Shown one piece after another: positions 1 through 5,593 of a stretch of DNA of 9,556 nucleotides. A program made the position numbers and the translations under genes. Under the pieces are notes generated by a model. It was given only the letters and a program-made list of their open reading frames with translations, made no database searches and was not told the DNA's origin. The stretch's first letter is position 1; each line of letters starts with the position of its first letter. This DNA is from an uncultured Bacilli bacterium (GTDB taxonomy: Bacteria; Bacillota_I; Bacilli_A; RF39; UBA660): NCBI GenBank assembly GCA_947593275.1, contig CANQDN010000050.1:1-9556 (forward strand), read 5' to 3'.

Positions 1-78
1 CCCTAACACTCTAAATCCATTATAAATATAATATGTTACTTTGTAAAGAAATTTCGTTCGACAGAAATCGACACTAGT

Positions 79-534
79 CTATTTAAGATATTTAGAATCA
101 TCAACTCTACCTAATAAATAATCAGCAGAGATCTTATATTTCTTACATATATCATATAAAAAAGGTGTTGCAATTAAATATCTTCCTTTTTCATATCCAC
201 ATATAACTGTTTTTGTAGTATTAAGTATAGTTGCCAACTTTTCTTGAGTTAATTTTCTTTCTTTTCTAAACTCTTTTAATCTCGTTCCAATAAGAATTTT
301 ATCAATCTTATGATTAATATTTTCACAAACATAATTTTTAGTTAAGCTAAACATAAAATCAATAGAAATACCAAAATAATTACAGAAATTAATTAAGTGT
401 TCAAGAGGAATAATCTGATATTCTACTTCATAATGGCCATATGTACTTCTACTTATGTTTAATATTTGAGCCATTTCACTCTGAGTAATATCATTACTTT
501 CTCTAATTTTTTTCATAATTTCGCCATAGTTCAT
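79..534 (-). CDS. Double-HTH XRE-family transcriptional regulator
   Basis: This 151-residue protein contains two XRE/Cro-C1-type helix-turn-helix domains in tandem. The first spans about residues 6-60, with a recognition region around TQSEMAQILNISRSTYGHYE. The second spans about residues 84-143, around TQEKLATILNTTKTVICGYE, and ends with the usual SADYLLGR-like tail. A short linker (about 65-82) joins them, and no ligand or peptidase domain is visible. The ATG at 532-534 is chosen because a GGTG-type ribosome-binding site (minus strand, 540-543) precedes it by about 5 bases. The stop is TAG. The gene is divergent from the surface protein gene at 694, with 159 bases between the two starts. A repressor role on that gene and on itself is inferred from this layout and from the palindrome at 647-660. 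The XRE assignment is firm; the target is inference. Confidence 0.9.
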   Translation of the reverse strand: MNYGEIMKKIRESNDITQSEMAQILNISRSTYGHYEVEYQIIPLEHLINFCNYFGISIDFMFSLTKNYVCENINHKIDKILIGTRLKEFRKERKLTQEKLATILNTTKTVICGYEKGRYLIATPFLYDICKKYKISADYLLGRVDDSKYLK

Positions 535-537
535 AAA

Positions 538-572
538 ATCACCAGTATAATTTTCTCATTTATAAGTTTTAA
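538..572 (-). promoter_or_regulatory. Weak promoter and RBS of the double-HTH regulator
   Basis: Read on the minus strand, TATACT (544-549) lies 17 bases after a poor -35 candidate TTAAAA (567-572). The ribosome-binding site GGTGAT (538-543) follows almost at once, so the leader would be very short. The -35 match is poor, so the promoter is only a candidate. Confidence 0.3.
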
Positions 573-606
573 AAAAAATAACTTGCTCTAAATGCCGAAC
601 TTTTTC

Positions 607-635
607 TTGACTTTTGACACTTGCTAGATTATAAT
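607..635 (+). promoter_or_regulatory. Sigma-A-type promoter of the first surface protein gene
   Basis: TTGACT (607-612) and TATAAT (630-635) are separated by exactly 17 bases, close to the housekeeping consensus. Transcription would start near 642, just at the palindrome at 647-660. A second TTGACA (614-619) forms a 7-base-offset direct repeat with the -35 box but has no -10 at good spacing. Confidence 0.75.
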
Positions 636-646
636 TTTAGTATAAG

Positions 647-660
647 TTAGAAATTTCTAA
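647..660. promoter_or_regulatory. Candidate operator, perfect 14-bp palindrome
   Basis: TTAGAAATTTCTAA reads the same on both strands. It lies between the -10 box (630-635) and the ribosome-binding site (about 678-684) of the surface protein gene, so a bound dimer would sit over the transcription start. The size and position suit an XRE-family repressor site, and the divergent double-HTH regulator is the obvious candidate. The symmetry is seen directly; the binding is inference. Confidence 0.5.
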
Positions 661-693
661 TATAGTTGATAGTAGAAAGAGGGAAAGATTTAA

Positions 694-2142
694 TTGAAAT
701 ATGAGAAAATAAATAAAAATTATACTAAAACTATAATAATTGGTTTAACAGCAATAATTATAATAGGGAGTGTATTAGTATTAAATATTACAAAAGCTAA
801 ATACAAAACTACTGTTAGTGTACCTATTGTAAGTGGAACAATTAATTATTCCGGTGGTTATGATTTTAAAGTCATGGCATTATATCAACACAAAGACGAT
901 AAGAACTGTACTGGAGAGGAATGCTACGATCCTATAAATGAAATGCCAGGAAGTGATTATGAAATAAATACAACTGAAAGTTATTGCACTTTAGATGGAC
1001 AAGAAGAACATGATAAGTTATATACTAATGAAAATGGAGAACATATAATAAATAAATTAAAGAAAAATGAAAAATGCTATTTATATTTTGACAAGAAAAG
1101 AACCTCGAAGGTAATAGTAGATGATTTAAATAAAACAGCCAAAGAGGGAAGTACAGTTTTTACAACAGTTGAAACTGCAGATAATTCAGGCATAATGTAC
1201 AAAGGAACAGATGATTTAGGTGATACATATTACTTTAGAGGAAAAGTTGAGGATAATTGGGTTAAATTTGGAAAAACAGGTACAGACGGTAGTACAGGAG
1301 AAGACATATGGTGGAGGATCATCCGAATAAATGGTGATGGAAGTATAAGGCTGATATATGCAGGAACAAGTAATGGTACAGCACCAGCAACTACAGGAAC
1401 AACAACCCAAATAACTATTGATACACCAAGTAGGAGTCCTAATGATTACTACTATGCTACTCAAAATGGAGCGAGTGCAAATAAAAATTATGTAGGATAT
1501 TATTATACATTAGACGAAAAAAGAGGTCTTAGCACCAAAAGTTTTGCTGCTGAAAAATTAGATAGTTGGTTCGAACAAAATTTATTAGATGAATGGGCAA
1601 ATGGTAATGGCTTAATAGATAAAAATGCAACTTTTTGTGCAGATAGATCTAGTGCTGCAACAAACACAACATGGACTGAAGATTTGCTTGAAGACAATGG
1701 ATTATACCAAGTAGGAACTTCATATGGTGCTTTTCTTAGAATGGGATACTATTCTAAGTTTCGTTATCCAATTTTTAAGTGTGGAACAATAGTTGGCAAA
1801 GAAAAAGATACTTTTTCATACACTGAGGCTAAAAGTGGTAATAATGTTTTACAATATCCAATAGGTTTAATTACAGCCGATGAAGCAATTTTTGCTGGAG
1901 GCTTAGATAATGGGAATAACTCTGAATATTATTTATATACAAAGCAGCTTTTCTGGACCATGTCTCCATCATATTTTCAACAAGGATATAACGAACCTTT
2001 TGTGTTTGGAATTCGCGATAATGGTTCTATAGATAGTATACGTTTAGTTGGAGCTCTAGGTCTTCGCCCAGTTATTTGCTTAACTCCTAAAACACAATTT
2101 ACAGGCACAGGTATTTCAACTGATCCATTTATAGCATCTTAA
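694..2142 (+). CDS. Membrane-anchored surface protein with a DUF6273-like C-terminal domain
   Basis: This 482-residue protein starts at a TTG, chosen because AGAGGGA (678-684) precedes it by 9 bases. Residues 13-32 form one strongly hydrophobic segment after a basic start (an anchor or uncleaved signal). Then comes VSVPIVSGTINYS, reminiscent of Gram-positive fibre-type or TasA-like exported proteins. Residues about 60-130 form a small Cys-containing module (CYD, SYC, KCYLYF). From about residue 170 the protein has YYFRG, WWRIIRINGDGSIRLIY, FCADRS, a Cys near FKCG, YPIGLITADE, AGG, WTMSPSYF and GLRPVI. This block is homologous to the end of the protein at 5594-7867 and resembles the DUF6273 type from memory; a C-type-lectin-like fold is a guess. 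No LPXTG motif is present. A role in surface binding is inferred, not shown. Its last four Arg codons are CGY, whereas eight of the first nine are AGA or AGG. It is likely controlled by the divergent XRE protein. Confidence 0.85.
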   Translation: MKYEKINKNYTKTIIIGLTAIIIIGSVLVLNITKAKYKTTVSVPIVSGTINYSGGYDFKVMALYQHKDDKNCTGEECYDPINEMPGSDYEINTTESYCTLDGQEEHDKLYTNENGEHIINKLKKNEKCYLYFDKKRTSKVIVDDLNKTAKEGSTVFTTVETADNSGIMYKGTDDLGDTYYFRGKVEDNWVKFGKTGTDGSTGEDIWWRIIRINGDGSIRLIYAGTSNGTAPATTGTTTQITIDTPSRSPNDYYYATQNGASANKNYVGYYYTLDEKRGLSTKSFAAEKLDSWFEQNLLDEWANGNGLIDKNATFCADRSSAATNTTWTEDLLEDNGLYQVGTSYGAFLRMGYYSKFRYPIFKCGTIVGKEKDTFSYTEAKSGNNVLQYPIGLITADEAIFAGGLDNGNNSEYYLYTKQLFWTMSPSYFQQGYNEPFVFGIRDNGSIDSIRLVGALGLRPVICLTPKTQFTGTGISTDPFIAS

Positions 2143-2181
2143 TCTTGCCAATGTTGCTTTCTAACTTATTCATTGGCAAGA
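2143..2181. repeat. Perfect 11-bp inverted repeat after the surface protein gene
   Basis: TCTTGCCAATG (2143-2153) and CATTGGCAAGA (2171-2181) are exact reverse complements around a 17-base loop, starting at the base after the TAA stop. No T-run follows on either strand, so it is not a standard intrinsic terminator. It could stabilise the mRNA 3' end, form the upper part of a compound terminator with the hairpin at 2199-2216, or be a recombination-related hairpin. Confidence 0.7.
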
Positions 2182-2198
2182 ATATAAAACTTCATTGT

Positions 2199-2227
2199 GA
2201 GAGATTTACTTCTCTCTTTTATTTTTA
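2199..2227 (+). terminator. Intrinsic terminator of the first surface protein gene
   Basis: GAGAGA (2199-2204) pairs with TCTCTC (2211-2216) across a 6-base loop. A U-rich tail TTTTATTTTTA follows (from 2217). The stem is short and moderately stable; the preceding 11-bp hairpin may help it. Confidence 0.6.
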
Positions 2228-2245
2228 TCTTTCCTCCAAATTCAC

Positions 2246-2274
2246 TTGTTAAAATTCCGAATCTATAATATAAT
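2246..2274 (+). promoter_or_regulatory. Promoter of the yceD-rpmF operon
   Basis: TTGTTA (2246-2251) and TATAAT (2269-2274) are 17 bases apart. An overlapping TATAAT at 2264-2269 has no -35 box at usable spacing. Transcription would begin near 2281, leaving about ten leader bases that hold little more than the ribosome-binding site AGGTGA (2280-2285). Confidence 0.6.
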
Positions 2275-2290
2275 TTAATAGGTGAACCAA

Positions 2291-2764
2291 ATGACTATAG
2301 ATCTTGTAAAACTTCAAAATACCGAAGTAACTTTAGACAACCCCATAACCCTTGATTTAACAAAATACCCAAACAAATCCATCAAAGCTTTAAATAATCT
2401 TTACATTAAGGGTCGAATTTATTACAATTCTCTCGAAAACCTCTGCTTAGACCTCACTCTAACCGGCGATATGATTTTAATAGATAGCATAACCCTAGAT
2501 GACATTTCCTATCCCTTAAATCTAAAAATAGAAGAAGAATACGAAATAAATCCCGATTTTTTACAAGTTTATACAATAAATAATCAAAATACACTTGATA
2601 TTCTTAAAATTTTGTGGGAAAATATTGTTCTAGAAGTTCCCATCCGGATAACTAATACCAAAAATGCCAAATTATCAGGCGATGGGTGGAGCTTAGGATA
2701 TGAAAATAAAAATAATGATGTTGATCCAAGACTTGCTAAATTAAAAGAGTTATTGGACGATTAA
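2291..2764 (+). CDS. yceD: DUF177 / YceD family protein
   Basis: This 157-residue protein of the YceD (DUF177) family is usually encoded just before rpmF and is linked to 23S rRNA or ribosome assembly in bacteria and plants; its exact activity is not settled. Family features seen are the central block KGRIYYNSLENLCLDLTLTG, the TLDDISYPL stretch, the IVLEVPIRI segment, the GDGWSLG turn and the typical end DPRLAKLKELL. Of the usual cysteines only one (in the LCLDL block) remains. The ATG at 2291 is preferred to an in-frame GTG at 2282. AGGTGA (2280-2285) sits 5 bases before the ATG and overlaps the GTG, which itself has no ribosome-binding site. The next gene starts 15 bases after the stop, giving a two-gene operon. 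Confidence 0.88.
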   Translation: MTIDLVKLQNTEVTLDNPITLDLTKYPNKSIKALNNLYIKGRIYYNSLENLCLDLTLTGDMILIDSITLDDISYPLNLKIEEEYEINPDFLQVYTINNQNTLDILKILWENIVLEVPIRITNTKNAKLSGDGWSLGYENKNNDVDPRLAKLKELLDD

Positions 2765-2779
2765 GGAAGGAGTGGAAAT

Positions 2780-2968
2780 ATGGCAGTTCCTTTTAGAAGA
2801 ACAAGTAAAACTAAAAAAAGAATGCGTCGTACTCACTTAAAAAAAGAGACCCCAGCATTAACAAAATGTCCTAAATGTGGAGCATCTTTACAACCCCATA
2901 GAGCGTGCACTAAATGTGGGTATTATAAAGATACAGAAGTAATTAAAATAGAAAAAGAAGAAAATTAA
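2780..2968 (+). CDS. rpmF: 50S ribosomal protein L32
   Basis: This 62-residue protein is ribosomal protein L32 (bL32) of the large subunit. It begins with the canonical MAVPFRRTSKTKKRMRRTH and carries a zinc-ribbon of four cysteines, CPKC (C30, C33) and CTKC (C43, C46), so it is the zinc-binding form of L32. The length is normal for the family. A strong ribosome-binding site, AAGGAGTGG (2767-2775), lies 4 bases before the ATG. The gene is co-transcribed with yceD and followed within three bases by a strong terminator, so the operon ends here. Confidence 0.97.
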   Translation: MAVPFRRTSKTKKRMRRTHLKKETPALTKCPKCGASLQPHRACTKCGYYKDTEVIKIEKEEN

Positions 2969-2970
2969 TT

Positions 2971-2995
2971 GTTAGAGAAATCTAACTTTTTTTTT
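2971..2995 (+). terminator. Intrinsic terminator of the yceD-rpmF operon
   Basis: GTTAGA (2971-2976) and TCTAAC (2981-2986) pair across a GAAA tetraloop of the stable GNRA type. Nine T residues follow directly (2987-2995). This is a textbook Rho-independent terminator. Confidence 0.92.
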
Positions 2996-3026
2996 CGTTC
3001 ATATAGATTATTATTTTCTTTTGTGT

Positions 3027-3050
3027 TATACTATAATTAATATAAAGGAG
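3027..3050 (+). promoter_or_regulatory. -10 region and RBS of the WG-repeat-like membrane protein gene
   Basis: Two overlapping -10 candidates, TATACT (3027-3032) and TATAAT (3032-3037), lie just after the previous terminator. The best -35 candidate (TTATTA, 3008-3013, 18 bases before the second) is weak. AAAGGAG (3044-3050) is a strong ribosome-binding site 8 bases before the ATG. Confidence 0.5.
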
Positions 3051-3058
3051 AATCACGA

Positions 3059-5209
3059 ATGAAGTATGATGATTTAGATAAGACTAAAGACTTATTTGAT
3101 ATTAAAGATGAAGTCCCAAGTCCCATCGACAATATCGAAACCGAAGGAGTAAGTAAAAACAACTTAACTCAAGATTTAGACTTAAATACTAAGGAAGAAG
3201 AACCTAAAGAACCTAAAAAGAAAAAGAAACAAAAAACATCCCAAAGTCTAAAAGATCGTTGGTTAAATCTTGCTAAATGGCAAAAAGTTTTAATCATAAT
3301 ATTTAGTATTATAATATTATTTGTAATTGTAGGTTTAATAGTTTTTAAAGCTTTAACTGCCGAAGAAAAAGATCCAAGTAAACACCATAATAATCCAGTA
3401 GTAATCGTCGAAAAAGAAAACTACATCTATGAAGACGGTACTTTAAAATTTATTGATGAGGATGAAAATGAACTCGGCACTTATGAATGTCAAAATAAAC
3501 AAGAAAACCTCTGCTACATTGTAAATTATAATGATGAAGATGATTTTGATGGTTCTAAAAATGTTTATGAAGATGAATCATTAATTGAACGAAGAAGTAA
3601 AATATATAACAATAAATATGTTTTCATATATGATAATAAATCTACAGAAGATAATGATATAATCTTATATAATATAGAAACTAAAAAAGAAGAAGGTAAA
3701 TATGTCTTAGTAAAAGGTTTTAGTGATACTGACTATGTTATTGTAAAAAATTCTAAAGGTAAATATGGCACTTTAGAGTTAGGAGCCGAAGTAACTGAAA
3801 AAATCCCTTTAAATTATGATTATATTGGCATGTTTAATAAAGATTCTAATCTTGTTGTAAAAACTGATAATAAATACTTTATCTATGACCGAAATGGTAC
3901 ACCTCTAAGTACTGGTTTAGAAGATAAAATAAAAAGTTATAATAATAATTATATCGTTGTTGCTAATAATAAAGATTATAAAGTATATAATTATACAGGC
4001 GAAGAATTATTCACTGATAAAGATACTGAATTTGAATATATTAGCTTATTAGATAATTATGCTGTATTAATAAAAGATGGTTTACTTTATATTCGGGATT
4101 ATGAAAATAATAAATATAATGAAGATGGTATAAAATTAAATAATGATAATTATAATACTTTAAATGTTTATGATAAAAATAAACGTTTAATCGAAACTAA
4201 AAGTGCTTATGACCTCACTATAGAAGATAACGTAATAAGTATTAGTTATAAGAATAAAAATAGTTTTAAAAGTAAATTAATTGATACATATGAAGGCAAA
4301 ATAAGTTCTACAATTCCTAATTTAAATTACTTTGATGGTAACTTATATTTCTATTTAGATGAAGAAAAAACCGAATTATTAGGTAAATACCCATGTTCTA
4401 ATAAAAATAATATTACTAAAGATACAACTCTTTTAGAAAACTGTGTAGTTGCAACCGAAGAGTTTTACAGTCAAAATGAAGTCGAAGCTGATAATAGTAA
4501 AAAAGTCGGTTGGGTTCCTATCTTTAATGGTCGCTTTGTCTTTGTAAATGATTCAATTAGTAGTGAAAATACCACCATTGTTCTATATGATTTAAAAGAT
4601 AAAAAAGTCTTAAGTAAATATTCTAGTGTTGATGCCGGAAGTTACATAGGGGAATCTAAAGTTACTTATGCCGGGACTGAAGAAGCTTATATAATGGCCA
4701 AAAATAAGAGTAATAAATATGGAATGATTAGAATTGGTACAGATGTTGCTAGTGCTATTCCGTTTAATTATGCTCATATTGAACGCTTAAAAGAATATTA
4801 TGTTGTAAAAGAATCCAGTGGTACTTATGCTTTAATGGATAATGCTGGTCAAATCTTAACGGACAAATATGGTTATAGAATAGTAGATTATGTAGATAAT
4901 TACTTAAAAGTTAGAGATAATGATAAAAAATGTTATATTTATAACTTTGAAGGTGATCGAATAGATGATACAGGTTATTTAGATATATTCTTATATGAAG
5001 ATTATTATGTTGTAATAACTCAAAATTATGAACTAAATATTGGTGAATATGAAGATTCTAGTTTCTCTTTAAGATATGATATTGAATTAAGTGAAGATTA
5101 TAAAGATGACTTTACTGTAACTAAAAATAGTAATGGTTATACGATCAAAATTAAGAGCACTAATAAAACTTATCATGTAAGTTCTAGTGGTTCTATAGAT
5201 GAAGATTAA
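3059..5209 (+). CDS. Single-pass membrane protein with a duplicated WG-repeat-like ectodomain
   Basis: This is a 716-residue protein of unknown function. Residues 1-70 are charged and probably cytoplasmic, with a Lys-rich run (about 49-59). Residues about 77-99 form one transmembrane helix, and the rest is probably outside. The outer part contains two diverged copies of a unit of about 300-320 residues. Each begins with a close Cys pair (C144/C152; C446/C462). Each continues through an aromatic YVFIYD / FVFVND strand to a WG-repeat-like core, with KYGTLELG at 235 and KYGMIRIG at 553, each followed by IPLNYDYI or IPFNYAHI. Such repeats suggest a beta-rich, perhaps propeller-like fold, but strict Trp-Gly is replaced by Tyr-Gly. 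The first copy ends in a long Asn/Asp/Lys-rich stretch. It has its own promoter candidate and converges on the XRE gene downstream. A role in binding wall or environmental ligands is a guess. Confidence 0.85.
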   Translation: MKYDDLDKTKDLFDIKDEVPSPIDNIETEGVSKNNLTQDLDLNTKEEEPKEPKKKKKQKTSQSLKDRWLNLAKWQKVLIIIFSIIILFVIVGLIVFKALTAEEKDPSKHHNNPVVIVEKENYIYEDGTLKFIDEDENELGTYECQNKQENLCYIVNYNDEDDFDGSKNVYEDESLIERRSKIYNNKYVFIYDNKSTEDNDIILYNIETKKEEGKYVLVKGFSDTDYVIVKNSKGKYGTLELGAEVTEKIPLNYDYIGMFNKDSNLVVKTDNKYFIYDRNGTPLSTGLEDKIKSYNNNYIVVANNKDYKVYNYTGEELFTDKDTEFEYISLLDNYAVLIKDGLLYIRDYENNKYNEDGIKLNNDNYNTLNVYDKNKRLIETKSAYDLTIEDNVISISYKNKNSFKSKLIDTYEGKISSTIPNLNYFDGNLYFYLDEEKTELLGKYPCSNKNNITKDTTLLENCVVATEEFYSQNEVEADNSKKVGWVPIFNGRFVFVNDSISSENTTIVLYDLKDKKVLSKYSSVDAGSYIGESKVTYAGTEEAYIMAKNKSNKYGMIRIGTDVASAIPFNYAHIERLKEYYVVKESSGTYALMDNAGQILTDKYGYRIVDYVDNYLKVRDNDKKCYIYNFEGDRIDDTGYLDIFLYEDYYVVITQNYELNIGEYEDSSFSLRYDIELSEDYKDDFTVTKNSNGYTIKIKSTNKTYHVSSSGSIDED

Positions 5210-5217
5210 ACTAAAAA

Positions 5218-5240
5218 CAAAGGATTTCCTTTGCTTTTTT
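5218..5240. terminator. Bidirectional intrinsic terminator between convergent genes
   Basis: CAAAGG (5218-5223) pairs with CCTTTG (5228-5233) across an ATTT loop. On the plus strand six T residues follow at 5235-5240. On the minus strand the same stem is followed by TTTTTAG. It can therefore end both the membrane protein gene (stop at 5209) and the opposing XRE gene, whose stop overlaps the T-run. Confidence 0.85.
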
Positions 5241-5484
5241 AATCTTCTAAATCATCAAATAGTTGTCTTAACTCAATATTAAGAGCTTTAGCAATCCTCG
5301 CCAAACTATCAAGTCGGGGACGAACTACAGCTTTTTTTGATTGCAAATTTTTCAGAAATTGATAGGATAACTGTGCTCTATCCGCTAACTCTTGACTTGT
5401 AATACCCATTTTAGCTCGATATTTTTTAATATTCATTCGAGCAACTGTAAAACAATAATCATCACTTTCTTTATCAAAATTCAT
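5239..5484 (-). CDS. Small XRE-family transcriptional regulator
   Basis: This 81-residue protein holds one XRE/Cro-C1 helix-turn-helix domain at about residues 14-77 (KYRAKMGITSQELADRAQLS as the core, then LDSLARIAKALNIELRQLF). A short acidic N-terminal extension precedes it and a DDLED tail ends it. The ATG at 5482-5484 has a strong AGGTGG ribosome-binding site (minus strand, 5490-5495) 5 bases upstream. A possible -10 box GATAAT lies at 5501-5506 (minus strand), with no convincing -35. It is divergent from the surface protein gene starting at 5594, 109 bases away. It is probably a DNA-binding repressor of that gene or of itself; this is inferred from layout. It is not obviously closer to the 79-534 regulator than to XRE proteins in general. 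Confidence 0.88.
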   Translation of the reverse strand: MNFDKESDDYCFTVARMNIKKYRAKMGITSQELADRAQLSYQFLKNLQSKKAVVRPRLDSLARIAKALNIELRQLFDDLED

Positions 5485-5526
5485 CTATACCACCTATTTC
5501 ATTATCTCAAAAATATTTTTTAAAAT

Positions 5527-5547
5527 AAGTACTTAGTCTATGTACTT
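5527..5547. promoter_or_regulatory. Candidate operator with repeated GTACTT
   Basis: AAGTAC (5527-5532) and GTACTT (5542-5547) form a 6-bp inverted repeat with a 9-base gap. GTACTT also occurs at 5529-5534, making a direct repeat with a 13-base period. The site covers the -35 region of the surface protein promoter and lies upstream of the regulator's own -10, so one bound protein could control both. The repeats are short; the function is inferred. Confidence 0.4.
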
Positions 5548-5560
5548 TTAATTTAATTCA

Positions 5561-5569
5561 TGATATAAT
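5561..5569 (+). promoter_or_regulatory. Extended -10 promoter of the second surface protein gene
   Basis: TATAAT (5564-5569) is preceded by TGA (5561-5563), the extended -10 element. The -35 position at 17-base spacing reads TGTACT, which is poor, as is common for extended -10 promoters, and it overlaps the GTACTT repeat. Transcription would start near 5576. Confidence 0.65.
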
Positions 5570-5593
5570 TTATTCAAAATAGGAGTGATCAAA

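Noticed and set aside
57..73. Two TGTCGA-like minus-strand hexamers resembling Spo0A boxes
   Set aside because: They lie downstream of the regulator gene rather than in a promoter, the second is imperfect, and nothing else points to sporulation.
581..625. Direct repeat ACTTGCT at 581-587 and 619-625
   Set aside because: Seven bases only, with no symmetric placement relative to either promoter; it may be chance.
1216..1697. Minus-strand open frames inside the first surface protein gene
   Set aside because: They lie antisense to a clearly conserved domain, have low-complexity or Cys/Ser-rich translations, and lack ribosome-binding sites.
2282..2284. GTG as start of yceD
   Set aside because: It overlaps the AGGTGA ribosome-binding site of the ATG at 2291 and has none of its own.
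5585..5587. GTG as start of the second surface protein
   Set aside because: It lies inside the AGGAGTGAT ribosome-binding site that is well spaced for the TTG at 5594.
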